Part shown: piece by piece, positions 14,101 through 28,395 of the stretch
Layout of the letters: each line of letters opens with the position of its first letter
Position numbering within the stretch: the stretch's first letter is position 1
From: Bemisia tabaci
Taxonomy: Eukaryota; Arthropoda; Insecta; Hemiptera; Aleyrodidae
Length of the DNA stretch: 64,000 bases
Direction of reading: 5' to 3'
Assembly: GCF_918797505.1 (NCBI RefSeq)
Contig: NC_092793.1
Location: 76,319,912 to 76,383,911 of the forward strand
Position numbers and translations under genes: made by a program
Notes under the pieces: generated by a model
The model's database searches: none
The model's input: only the letters and a program-made list of their open reading frames with translations
What the model was told of the DNA's origin: nothing

Positions 14101-17100
14101 GGAGCATTAAAAATATTCGATAGAAAGCCTATATAAGAAGTCAAATTCTGAAATAAGCGTCTTACTAATTAAGTTTGTCCTTACTCATTTCCGACAAATT
14201 TCTTCACTACCTCAAATTTTTCTGAGTGATGAAGTTTCTTTTGTCTTTGTCTCTCTTTCTTAACTCGAAAACTGCGTTGGGTATGCTCGAAATGTCTACT
14301 GAAAAGATGAAAGGATCGATAAATCGTCGGAGCTTTTCCGAAAAAAATTGTCTCAGTTTTATTTCGCAAGAATTTTCTCACCGATGCCGCGATCCACGGA
14401 TCGTATGATCCAGCACATTTTGCACCCCTGAAAATATCTGAGCGGGGAGATCGACCCGATAAAACATCGGAATGCGATATATTGCACGTTGAAGATAGAG
14501 CTAAGTCTTGTCTTATCGTGCTGACATAGTTTCAAGAATCGGCCCGCGGACATGAAAGTTGCTAGTTCTATGGAGTTACTGCTTGAACTCATTGTCAGTT
14601 GAAAATTTTGCTGGAACTCAATGTCAGTTGTAAATTTCACGAGCTGAAAAAAACTTACCACCAGTGAATTTCTCTGATCGCTTATAGAGACAACAGCCAA
14701 GGAGTACTGCGTTTATGAGGAGGAGCATTGTCCCGACTCCAAGCCCAAGAAACAGGAGACTACGATCGCCGTTTATTTTACCCGCGCTCAGTGAAAAAGC
14801 TGATGTTGGACCTAAAATGGATGAATAAGATCATTTATGATTTAAAAAAAAAAAAAAAATCATGGAAGCAATCTTCCGAAAAGGACTCTGAAATCAGTTG
14901 AAACCTGAAGGACATCTTTCAGAAGGCAGGGTTGTTGATACTTCACTGACGTTCTATCCATTCATATTTGATGATAGTATGATGACTCTTCTACTACTAT
15001 CAAATTTTTATCTAATGTAAAGTACACTCATATTGATGCTAAACTCAAAATAAAGCATGAGATGTGCCAAAATAAAAAGTAAAATTGCACATAAAATTTA
15101 GGTTTAATTTTTTCAATATTAAATGGAATGAAGTGATAAAAACTTTGTAAAAGTGAAAGAAAGCATTTTTACGTGAAAAATAACAAAAAGGTTTACTCAC
15201 TAAAATATTTAACAGTTCTTTAAGGGTTTTATTTTTAAAATTGAATTTTTTTTAGTTTCTTCTGAAACAGTAAATCGACAGTGAAACTCCCAAACTACGT
15301 ATTTCAGTTTTGCCGACTTCTTGTCACATTTTATTTTTTCAATGACAAACTTCTCAGCGTCATGACGTTTAAAGTCAGTTGTATATGATTGGAACTCTTC
15401 AGAGCTTCCATGATTTATCTTCTCTGTGGAAAGAACATTCTGTGAAAAATTAATGCAAGAATGTTGATTTTCTTTTTCTTTAAAAAAATAGAACGGAAGC
15501 GGAGATGTTATAACACCGCAAACGAGATACGTGGTTTGAGACTCTCACCGTCGAAATGCTACCACACTGAAAAAAAGATTGGTAGAATTTACCATTCCTT
15601 CACGCTGTATTTCAGACAGCGTGAATTCAAAGTTGATTCTGCCAGATAAATGGTTACCTGTACCAGTATATAGAAACGTTTACCTTTCTTCCGGCGAAAT
15701 TGACTCTGGATTGACGCTGTGTGCAATACAGCGTGAAGGAATGGTAAATGGACCACTAGACAAGGTTCGAATTTAAGCCTTGTGATACATGTTTCTTTAC
15801 CAAAATTTCATGTAAAACACGATGCGCACAACGAAAATTACCGAAATCAACTTCTTACGAAGATATTTAATGATTCTTGATGCGTGAATTCAAACCTCTC
15901 GCCTTGAAAACTCCATGCTCTACGTGACTCACATCGCGCGCTAAACGTTATCATGACAGTCTCTGCGATATAAAAATCTGGCAACCTCAATCTTGACGCT
16001 TTGGCTCAGCTGTAGCAAATTGCTTATAGTTTGAACAACTCATGGTGGAAAATGAACATTGCTCGATTGAGAAGCTTGCTGAAATCGTTGCAGTGCACGA
16101 TTTGACTCACGTAGAGCTTTGAGTTTCTTGTGAGCGGGCAGTTCAAATTCCTCGTAGCCTATGTGAAATAAAAACGTTAATATCTCCGTTCGGAGTTGGT
16201 TTCAGTAATTTTCGTTGTGCGCGTCGTGCTTCACGTGAAATTTTGGTGAAGAAACATGGATGAGGATGCTGAAATTCGTACCTTGTCTAGTGGTCTATTC
16301 TACCCATCTTTTTCTTAGTGCAGGGAGGCCTCAAAGTATATACTTACTCAAGGTAACCCCTTTGATAGTATCAGAGTAGAATCTGCTAGTCCCGTATTTG
16401 TTGATTGCCCGTATGCTGAAGATATACTCTGTCCCCGTCCTGAGGCCTGAAATTATAGTTTGCGAGACGTTGGACGGGACTTTATGGTAGCTGTCCATGA
16501 GATTGGAGGAGTGAGCTTGTCGGAAGCGGATCTGGAAGTCGGCCGGGTCGCCGCCGTCGAAGCCCGGGAGCCAGGCGAGCATGACCGAGGTCTGCGTGAA
16601 GTTGACCACGCGGAAGTTGAGCGGAGCATCCGGGATCGACGGCTGTGTGAGCTTCACCACTGATGAGGAGTAGCCGAGGACGTTGCGCACCACGCAGTTG
16701 TAGTTACCATAGTCGCTTCCTTCCACGTTCGTTACCAGCAGTTTCGAGAGGTATTTTGTACCCACCAGCTGAAAACCAATGATTCTTCATGACAAAATCT
16801 CCTTGAAATGGAACACCGAAAAAAATAATATGCTGTTGTAGCATCTAGGATGTCAGAATTGTGTCTAGTGATATCAAGATGCTGCCCCCGCAGTTAATTT
16901 TACATCCTGTGAATGCAAATTCAACTGCGGGGGCAGTAAAGGCAGCATCTTGGGACCACCAGACACATTTTTGACATGACACATTTTGACACATTTTAGG
17001 ATGTCAAAAATGTGTCTGGTGATTCCAAGATGCTGCCCCCGCAGTTAATTTTACATCCTGTGAATGCAAATTCAACTGCGGGGGCAGTAAAGGCAGCATC

Positions 17101-17640
17101 TCGGGACCACCAGACACATTTTTGACATGACACATTTTGACACAGTTTAGGATGTCAAAAATGTGTCTGGTGATCCCAAGATGCTGCCCCCGCAGTTAAT
17201 TTTACATCCTGTGAATGCAAATTCAACCGCGGGGGCAGTAAAGGCAGCATCTTGGGATCACCAGACACATTTTCGACATCCTAGATGCTAAAACAGCATA
17301 TTATTCTTTTCGGTGAAGCTTTTCCGGAATGATGAAGGACACTACGCATTTCTAGTTAAATAGGCGGACGTTTCGGTTTGAAAGACTAGGGACGGTACTC
17401 GGTATTAAAGAGAAAATAAGAGTCCGCATTGAATAGGGAAGAGGAGCTCACTTTTTATCCAAATCAGACATTATTCGACGACGACTTTTGAATTCCGCAT
17501 GGAAAATAACATAGGAAATCCAAACCACATATTTTTTTCCAATTCCGCCGATTTTTCGGGAGAGAGTTTTCTGCTATGACTGACTTCTCGAGACTTTGGC
17601 GTTTCCATTGATGTATGATACGAGCTCATTCCACTTTCTT

Positions 17641-17673
<33 letters not shown>

Positions 17674-20600
17674 AAAAGAAACAAACAAAAAGAAAACACT
17701 AAAGATCTTTACTCTTGAAACTTCAGTTTCCTTCTACTTGGGTCGGCGTCCTACTGACACAAGAAGAAGGGAACTAAAATTTCAAAAATAAAGATCTTTT
17801 GTGTTTTTTGGAGAAAGTGAAATGATGCTCGCATTACACATACACAGAAACGCCAAACCCTCGAGAAGTCATAGCCATGGACATCATTTTCCGAGAAAAT
17901 CGGCTGAATTTAAAAAAAAAATATGGTTTCCATTTCCCATGTTGTTTTCCAAGGAATGCAAATATGGTCGTCGGGTGTCTGATTGGCTGCAAAGAAGCGC
18001 GAGAAAATCAGGCGTGGTCACGTTTTTTCCCTAAGTATTCTATTCGGACTCCTTTTTCCAAAAAAAAAAAAAAAAATCATAATGAATAGCAAAATCATTT
18101 CAAGAGGCCATTATTTTCTTGATACCAAGTAAAACTTAGAAATAAAGGAGCAATAAACTTACTTTTTTTTCAATCTACTTTTAAATGAAACCAAAATCAA
18201 AGCTGCTAAACATTGTAAGCTGATTGAAACTCACAAGCGGAAACTGATCACGGACTTGCTCTTGCAATATAGGAAATTTACAAACTTGACTAGGACTGAA
18301 CTAGTTTATACCTGATAGAAGAAAACCTGATATTTTTCTGTTGTGTTTATAGCCAGAGGTGATCCTACTCGATTCCAAGTGAATTTTGGCTTTGGCGCAG
18401 CGGAGGCATGACAAAGCAATTGAGCCGTGTTTCCAATATGACTGGCAGCTTTCGTCAACTGAGGAGACAATTCTATTTCCGGTTTATCTGTTGAAAGACG
18501 AGATCGGAATTGATTCATGGGTCTCCAATAATGAGACAAAAATACTGTTTCCTGGGTCTAGGCTCATGCAAGAAAGATTGCATCACATTCATGCACGCTA
18601 CATTACGAATACAAGTTTTGCCTCGCTAGTAAGCAACAGTTCATATTTTTGTATGTTTTCATTTTCTATTTTACTTTTTAGCGGTAGAAAAGGGTCTTCA
18701 ACGACTGAGACGTCCCGCTTTGTATACCTACTAACAGCCTGTACCCAGGCCCTCCACAAGGGGGGGGGGGGGGGATACTGAGTCCCTGGTATCGGGACCC
18801 GGGTCCTGTAGGGGCCCGAGCCCGTGCCGCCGCACAGTGGATCCAGTCAATCAGAGGGGTCGGATATACAATCTTTTACCGAAACTGCTAATTTTTATGT
18901 TTATTTCGTCACATTTTAAATGTTAAGGGATGCTCCTAGCAGAAAATTTCACGAAAAAACCAATGGGGCCATTTTTCAAACCTCAAAATTTTGTATGAAC
19001 GGAGTTATAAGCTCTTAAAGTTTCCAAATATTGTCCGACCTCTCCCATTGACTCGATCCACTGTGCGCCGGTGACAAACCATTGCGAATTCACATGTGAC
19101 CCTTTGTCTCGTAAGGTAAAGTGAAAAATTTACCCTAAAAATTTAGAAAAAGGTGAATAAATTTTCAAAAGCACACTGGGCACTTTAGAATTCTTCTTTA
19201 CTTCTTGAAAGATTTCTGTCTATTCTCAAGATTTTTAGTTTAGAATGATATTTTTAGTAACTGCGTTTCATTTTCTTCCATCGTCGGATGCTACGAATCT
19301 CCAGTCTGGGTATCCTAGACTTCAATGGCTCGACTCCCTTGCCACAGACGTACGAAAAGAGGGAACCGGCCCCCCTAGAATTGAAAATAGTATCATCCCC
19401 CCCCCCCCGCTACAAAAAATCCTGCAGATGTCTTAAATACAACAGTGCGAAAGTATTTAAAGCTCAAAGTGAAAATAAAAAAAGAGTAATTATTTTGCAG
19501 AAATTGATGGAAAATCTCCGCCATAGCCATAGGAGCTTTAAAATACGTCAAAATGGATTTGCAATTTCAAAAATTTCTCGGGGGAAGCCCCTCGGGCCCT
19601 CCTCTGTGCTGGGGGCTCGGGCCTTAAAACTGGTACCAGGGCCCAAGACGGGATTTGGCGGGCCTGCCTGTACCTCGATTTTTATGCATGTCCTTACGTA
19701 TTAAGTGTGGAATTGGGATGAGTAATTATGTTACGTACATGTATATTAATCGATTTACACCCTCTATGGGCACAAAAATGAACTACAGCTCTTGCAACTG
19801 CTTTTCGCGACCATTAGAGAGTTTGCCGTTGAAATCGCTTTCATCCAACTCAAACAAAAATTCGCTCCTCCGAGAATTTCCAGTTCAAGGCTTTATAGTT
19901 TAAACATGCATATAAGTCGCTTTACAGCACTCCCTCGCGCTCTACGACTCCTAACCTCCACTGCTCTCTTTCAAACCATAAATCTTGGGGGATTGAGCAC
20001 CTTAACATTTCCGCTTCAATCCCTTCCCTCCAACCTTTCATTGGGCGCCCTCTGCGTCTTCTCCCAGGAGGAACCCAGTCAAGGACCTTCTTCGGCAACC
20101 TGTTTCCTGCCATTCTCTGGACATGACCATACCAAATGAGTTGTTTTGTCATAATGTCATGCACGATGGTCTGCTTGGCATCCATGATATCCCGTACCGT
20201 CTCATTCCTGACGCGATCCTTTCTGGAAATACCAGCGGATCTACGCCAGAAGTCCATCTCTGTTGCCTCTAAAACCTCCCGGACGGAAAGATGGAAGAGT
20301 GGACCAGGCCATCAAGAAGAGGAATATGCTGGGTAGGAGGGCAATCGCTATGTTAATTGGGGTCCTTTGGGACCAAAGGATCTCCAAAGAGAACAAAAGA
20401 AGGATCTACAACGCGATTGTCAAGAGCATAGTAACCTACGGGTGTGAAGTATGACCGACGAAACAGCGGACCCTTTATAGTTTATTCATTTCCAAATAGT
20501 AAAGGAGAAATCGTATGAATTCTTACGCTTGAAGAACAAATGAACAGCTTTCTGGACAAGCTTTCCGAGGCCATTGTCGACGATACATTCGTATTCGCCG

Positions 20601-23600
20601 TAGTCCTCACGTGTGATGTTCTGAATGATGAGGATCGACGTGCTGTTGACAAACGTTTTGGTGGCCCCGCTTTTGAGCAGGTGTCCTCTCCTCCTCCAAG
20701 CAACGTGATCCGTCTTCAAAGGATTGCCTTCCAAACCGCAGACCAGACTCACGTTTTCACCATGACCTGCCTCAATGTTTTCCGACACAGACATGATGGT
20801 TGCAGGATCTAAAATCGGTTAAACCTCTATGATACACATACTCAAAAACATGCTAAGAAGAGCACAGGCCTTGCTGGCTGATTGGTGAAACTAAGGGACA
20901 AAGCGATAGACAAAGAAGACATAGCAGTGGCGTGGCGTGAATTGCGATGTATCGCTTGAAATGTAATTTAAACCTATGGTAAAGAATCGATTATTAAGGT
21001 GTTCGCTGCGAACACCCTATTTATCGATCTTTTTCCATAGGTTTAAATGGCAGAGCATTCGATATATCGCAAAGCACGCCACACCACTGAGACATAGGGA
21101 GAATGGAGCGATCCTATTGGTTAAAATGTGTGCTTCCTATAGAGTAAGGAAGAGAATGATGAAATAAAAAACTGTACGCACAGTCTCTCGTGGGTTGCCG
21201 TTAGTGTTATAGTCTAAAATCTAACTCCTTCGTCCACTGCAACCACCCGCTTCCACCAATAGGATCCCTCCAATCCATTTTGTCTCCTTTGTATATCAAT
21301 GTCAACAATCAGTGCGCAGGCTCACTTTCAATTTGGTGAAATTCTCAGATTTTGGAGGCAAAAGGGTCAAAGTTTCCGAGAAAGTAAGGGAGAGTAGAAC
21401 ACACAGATGATGCGACATGCACGTCACAAAATGTGAACTGCAGTGTCCTAGAGACGATATAAACTCAAAGTACAAATGGAGGACCTAGCACACAAGATGA
21501 AGGGATTCGGCACCGCCTAAATATTATTATTATTATTTGATATGATATTATTTACATCCCCTGATTGAGGACGATGCGTTTCAATAATCGAGCTTTCAAT
21601 GTATGCCGATTTTGAAATTTTTATGAAGCGGGTCGCTGTTAAGGAGTGAGTTTTTCACAAGAGTGATTTATTCACAAGTACTTCCTCATTCAGATTTGGA
21701 TATGCTGCTTTTTCAGATCTCACCAGACAGGCCAATAAGTGCACTGCAAGTGGTCATATTATTAGTTGAGTATATATCATTCCAATTTTGAGGGGTTTTT
21801 CAGTTATCGGAATTTACAAAACAGTTGGACCTATTAAAATTTTTGCACGTGATAGCTTCTTGCTTTTCCAAATATACTTTCTCAAGAAATGTTGGACAAA
21901 AATGTCGAATGATGGTCGCCTGAAAAAATAAATTACAAGCAAAAAATACTGGCACGCCACAACGCCACAATCATGGTACATCTTAAGGTATGTACTTAAA
22001 GATGTATAGTGATTGTGACTTTTAACTGTGAGAGATTGTTAGGTCACTGTCAATAAACTACGAAAAAGGTCACATTTAAAAGCTTCTCTGAGGTCACGGC
22101 GTACCTCTATTTCCACGAGAGCCCTAGAAAGCATAGAATAAAATTAAGGGCTCACGTGAAAATTGAGATACGTTATCCTACGTCATAACCGCAACGAAAT
22201 ATTGTACAGTGGATTTAAGCTCACATTGAACTTCCAGGTGAAAAGAGAAAAAAGCTGATCCTTCACTGTTGATAGCCTCGCAAGTATAGATTCCCTCATC
22301 TTGACGATCCAGCTTTTCGAAACTTATGGTAGAACCATTGATGAATGATGAATTCACGGGTGACCCATTCTTCGTCCACGTGTAAGTCAAAACAGGAGGA
22401 TGGGCACGCACTTTGAGCATAACCGCAAACGGCTCTCCTTCAAGCCCTTTCCGCTGATTTTCCATCTCAATAAAAACAGGCTTGTCTATGAAACAAAAGG
22501 AGAGAGAGAAAATAAATATCAAAAAGCAACCAGCGCAATTGCAGAGATGGAGAATTTACAAGAAATCTACGCCAATATAGAATGAGACGGCTGCCAATTT
22601 ATTGCTCAGATGACAGATGGAAGCTGCAGAGTTTTAAATACAAATACCAGTGAATGGATAGCTTGACAAGGGCATATGACCTTAGCTTGATTAAAGTTAT
22701 AATGACAGTTAATTTTACTAATGTTAGTAACGTAAGTATATCGACGGTGAAACTACCAGACCGCACGGGAAAAAAAAAGTTGGAGTTTGCCACCAATCCT
22801 GGTGGAGATGAGAAATTTGGAGCGGGAATCCATCGGAGTGGCCTGCCGCTCCGAAAAGGATTTCGAATTGCCGCCACTCTTGAGTCGGAGAATGTATGCT
22901 GCACCCTCTGTTAGACCCAGTCTGCAACATGCGTTTTTCTTTTCCCAATCAACAGTCGGAGTTTCCCTCCAACTTCCTATAATGTGCGGTCTTGGTCTTG
23001 AACCTTCGTATTCCGCCGAAAATGTAGTAAACATGTGCTTTTTGTTCACTTGTAATTGTGACTACGCCTTTTCCTTGTGTTAAACCTCGTTTCGTTCTTT
23101 CGTGTTAAACTTCTCCCTAAATAATTTGGTAAGTGAAATCATGCATAACAGTTACAATGAGATTCTTGTATGACTTTTCTTCTCTGGTTACGTGGCTAGA
23201 ATTCTTTCTAACTTCCACTAGAGAGTGCGCTAGTTCAACGGGTTTTATGTTATACTCACCTCCACAGCCTTGGGGACGAACCCGATATTCAAATCATCAG
23301 TAAACGATTAAATTAATGATTGTTCTCCCTTATATATGTCATCTACTTCAAATTTCCATTAAAATGTATTTAGATTATACAACACTGATTCGAAATATCC
23401 ATACTTTTGTAGGGTTTTTTTCTACGGTTATAGCTGTATAGGTCGATTTACGTGAACACGCTCGTTTCCACATGACCAGGTTTTTTGCGGGCCTCGAATC
23501 TGCTCAACAATCCCATCATAATAATTTTTTGGGGTCCAAAATTTGTAGTTAAAGCATAATAACTTTTTTAATATTTACTAAGATTTAAAAAGGGCGGGCA

Positions 23601-26600
23601 GTACGAGTAGATCTGAGCACATTCTACTCAAACATCATAGGGTTTTTGGGTTATACTCTATACGACTTAACAAGCTAGAGAGCTAATTTGACCGCAAATC
23701 ATGCAGACGAGCCCGATTGAGATTCTTCGCGTACATCTAGTGAGGCAGAAGTCACCTGTCGTCTTTCACTTCTCAGGGTTTTTTTTTTGGGGGGGGGGGG
23801 GGGGGCTACCACTACCCAGTATCGGTTTTTTTAGGTAGATACCTAAAAAATCTAAAATGGAAGTTATCCATAAGTACATTTAACTTGAGTTCCAATCGTG
23901 AATTGTAAAATCAAGATTTCAACTCACAAACAACTTGGAGCGTGTGTGAGTGATGGATACTTCTCTCCAACGGCAAATTAGTGGCCTGGCAGGTGTATGT
24001 TACTCCGTCGCTATCGGCGGTTATAGTGATGGGCAGATGTATGGAGGCCGCAACACCTCCGTGCATTCTCTCTGTTTCCCGATCGAAGACCACCTCTTCG
24101 CCGACTGGTACATCGTTCCGCCACCAGCTTAGCTCAGCAGGGGGGTTACTCGCACCCGACTCACAAATCAGTGTTGCTTTCGTCCCAATCCGTAGGACCT
24201 CAGGCTCCTGCTTGATCTGAACGTAGCTTGGAGGAACTGGAGGAGAAAAGGTTTTACAACCTGAATGAGCGAAAGTGAAGGAACTAGGGTTCATGCTGTC
24301 AAACACAGCAAAGCTGAAGAATTTGCATTCGGACGGATTTCTGCCAAACGGAACTATGTGTATTATGACGTGGGCCCTGTTATGCATATATTCTTATGGG
24401 TCTCAGGGCTCATGTCTTAATGCACATGGTTCCGCTTGACATAAAGACGCTCATTTGAAAATATTTATGGGCTTTTAATGATGTTTTTCAGCCCTTCAAT
24501 GAAATTTTAGCGCTCACACTTTAACTGTGAAGACAATCTTGCAATTAATAGATATCTAACATAATTCAAGGACTTCAGAGTAATTAGGTGGTGGCTTTTC
24601 TAAAAAAAAGCAAGTATTTTCAAAAACTTGAAAATCTGCAAAATAATTGCGAGAACTTTTCGGTGCCGCCTCGAACTCTGGTTGAACCTGATCGTGATCC
24701 GACTAAAATTGAGAGGCTTGGAGGACAAGGCGCGTAAGTGCGTGTTTGAAGATTCGAAATTACACGGATCCTTACGGCGGGAAGACAGTTCAAACTGACT
24801 TTTTATTGCTTAAAAGCTGGAATTTGGGAGCTAAATTTTCCTAGAATATGCATTCAGACTAATTTTACTTTGTAATCATTAATACTCAATTATCCCAAAA
24901 ACTGCACTTGTGCACCTTGTCCACCGAGCCCCTCAATTGTTAATTCCTCCTCCATAATTTTTCCACCAACTTTCCTTCCTCGATTCTCTAGTTTTCAATA
25001 TGGGGCTTCTCGTGTCTTCTCCTAACTAACTAAGCGACTGTTTATAATAGGGAATATTTACGATGGTGGTGCTGTTTTCATAGCCGGATCATACACGAAC
25101 TTTTTTTCGGCCTATTAAAACCTTATTTTACCCTCTACTCCATTCCTTATTTTCAGCTCCATTCAAGCCATGGAAAGAGCAACCATCTCACTAGATTTTT
25201 CACTGTATAAGGTTCATAGCATTGACAACATTCACTATTTTTTCATCAATTCTCTGGACCAGAACATGATGAGCCCTCATTTCACTGGCACAATTGCAGT
25301 TTTTTGAGCACATTTAAGAGCGTTGACTCGAATGAAAGTTTTGGGAAAACTTACAAAATACGCTCAGGAGGACCGATTCGGAGAGCGGTTTCTCAGTGGC
25401 AGAATTGTTTGCTTCACACGTGTAGACAGCCTGATTGTCGGAATTACTCAATAATACAGCCACCTCAGATACAGTTGTTTGGTCCTGGACTTTCATTGTT
25501 GATTGGATCTGTCGAAGAAATATCATAAATCAAATGTTTTTTACTCAATAGAAGAGTATCTAGAAAGATAACTAATAGACTTTTAACCTAGGTGGGCCTA
25601 GTATCTGTTACCATGTACCCTCTCTACCTGGACTTTGTATTGTAGTTGTATTGTATTGTATTATTTGTTTTGTACCTTCTCTACCTTGACTTTGTTTAAT
25701 TTGTTTTGTGACAAATCTACAATAAAAATTATTATCATCATTATTAAATAACAAATACAGTAAAGTACTTCATCGATTAGATCTCAGCTCCTCCGTCTGG
25801 TGGCTCCGATAAACATGTTGGCTCGTAAAAGTGTTATAATCGACATTTAAAAATGGAACATAAATGCTGCTACAAAAGGTAAAAATTGACGGTTACAGGC
25901 CTCTTGGCTCAATCTAGACAATACTACCCTAGAGGAAACCGTACAGTATATGAATGAGTTGTATGAAGACCCTAATATTTTGAGTAATGTTATACAAGGT
26001 TCTGAATGGACCAAAACTCTTGCAAAATTAAGAGAAACAAAACCAAACGATCTGTTCATACCCCTGTTCATATACAATGATGAATATGAGATATACAACC
26101 CTTTGGGCACCCATAGAAAAACCCATAAACTTTCTGCAATTTATGCACAGGTTCCTTGTTTACCACCCAGGATCCAGAGCAGCCTCATAACCATGTTTCT
26201 TTGCCTCTTATTCCAGGGCAAGTACCGCAAGGTGTGTGGAAACGCCGTAACGTTTGAAAAAACAATTTATGAATTAAATTTTTTGTTCAATAATGGAACT
26301 CAGGATGAAATACAAGGAGAGATAAAACAATTGTTTTTTGTTGCCTCTCCATTAATTGCCGACAATTTGGGCTATAATCAAATGTTAGGCTTAGTAGAGT
26401 GCTTTGTTGCAAATTACCCCTGCAGGATTTGTCGACTTAAACTAGACCAGATTCAAATATTATGTTGGGATGATCATACAGCTTATCGTACTGTAGAGAA
26501 TTATGAGGAAGATCTTCAAACAAACAATTATTCGTTAACAGGAGTAAAAACTCCATGCATGTGTTTGAAACAGGGTTGAAAATGTTCAAAAAGTACGATC

Positions 26601-28351
26601 TTTTGAGTGAAAATCTCAAGAACGTGGACGGTTTGTGCATCACAGCGGATGGAGTGAAAATAGTAAGAGTTCATTGAGGTTAACTTGCCATTTCATTGAA
26701 GGCGTAGTGACAAAGAACCATCCCCTGGAAACAAAATTTTTGGATGAACGTCATACAGGTGACAGTATTCGAATAGCAGTCACGGAAATTTTTGATAATT
26801 GGGGCATCATTCTGTTTCAGATTGTCAACTCCGTTACAGAGGATGCTTCAAATATGCGAAGAAACCTATGAGGGATCTGCTCGGACTTGCAAAACATTCA
26901 AAATGTGCTAGCCTCGATTTGAATCTTATTGCTGAGGCAACATTAAGTTTCAGTGAGGCTATAAAAAGAATTATAGTCAGTGTGCTATTGTTACATTTTC
27001 ACACAAGAGTGTAATATTTGCGGATAAAGTGCGCGCATCACTCAGTCTGACTATCTTCTATAGGTACAGTCTTGTGATACTCGCTGGAACAGCAAATATT
27101 ACATGCTCAAACGCTTTCTCGGGCTACGAGTTGTAGTCAGTGCGATCTTGTTTGAACTGAATACTGGTCCACCGATGTCAACTAGAGAGATGAAATCAAT
27201 ATCTTGGAAGAAGTAGTACAAGTCCTGGCACCTATAAATGGAGAAGGCCACATAAAAAGCTCTCTTGGACGCCCTCTCCAACCTTTCCCAATTGTGGTTG
27301 ATGATAAAGAAAAAACTGTGGTGTAGTCGTATGTTCATGTAAACAACGTCCTATTTGAAGTGGAACCTCCTCGTTATGCCATCGACCTTTGTTTTAAGAC
27401 TTGTTACTTTGCTAAATGCTAATTTATCTAGCAGAAGCCCGAATCCCATGGCAATTCATTCAGAAGTATTTGTATCACAACAAGTCTAACTTCGACGTTA
27501 ATTCACAGGAGGAGAAGAAACTGTACAAAATGTTTCTTTTTCGTAAAGCGCAGAATTTTAAATAAGCTCCCTCCTTGAGCTTTCTGAGCTACTAAAAAAT
27601 AAGTGATTCTTAATGTAATGTTATATGTTAGTTTCGGATAAGACTGTTAGTTGTAATTTGCGATACACTCACACTTTTGGAGTCTAGAACGTACATTAAG
27701 GTTCATTCTTCCCGCGAGGATATGTTGTTTCTTTTTGCCCTAGACCGAAAAAACTACTCCCGAATGATCCCTTTATGTTTATCAAAGATGAATAGATTAG
27801 GTAAATCAGAGCCAACCATTTGGAAAGAATTTCTAGAAGGCAATTGGGTTGTTAATAAAAATAAAATTCCATTCTCAGCTTTAGGTGACGATGAAGCCCT
27901 AGAACGTGAAAACAGAAGGCTTAGGGTTCAAGGAGGACTGACCGGTATGACTTTGAATGAATCAGCAAGGACACGATTGTTTTTGACAGACGTCGAGTTA
28001 ACTAACATAGCCTTGAAACTGGAAAAATTTGCTAAAAAAAAAAAAATTTACAAAGCGTCCCAGCATCACAGTATGTATGGTAAGACGAGAAATAGGAAAG
28101 ATAAAAATGTTCTTACATTGAAAAAATTCTTTGAAAGGACAACCAATCCATTTTCATGCCACGATGCAAACGTATAATTCAACTTATTGCTTCACAAGAA
28201 ATTTTCACCTCGGACATTGAGAAGGATGTTGACCGGATAAAAACTTTTGGTGAGAAAATGTTCCTAGCTTTTACTCAAGAGCGCATCGAGACTTGCTCTG
28301 TAACGTCTTGGTCAACTATGCAAAAAGTAAAGTCAACACATGCAAGTCTGC

Positions 28352-28395
<44 letters not shown>

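Noticed and set aside
16847..17290. CRISPR-like array of regular palindromic repeats
   Set aside because: Three 151-bp hairpin units inside MITE TIRs in a eukaryotic intron; no spacers, no cas genes.
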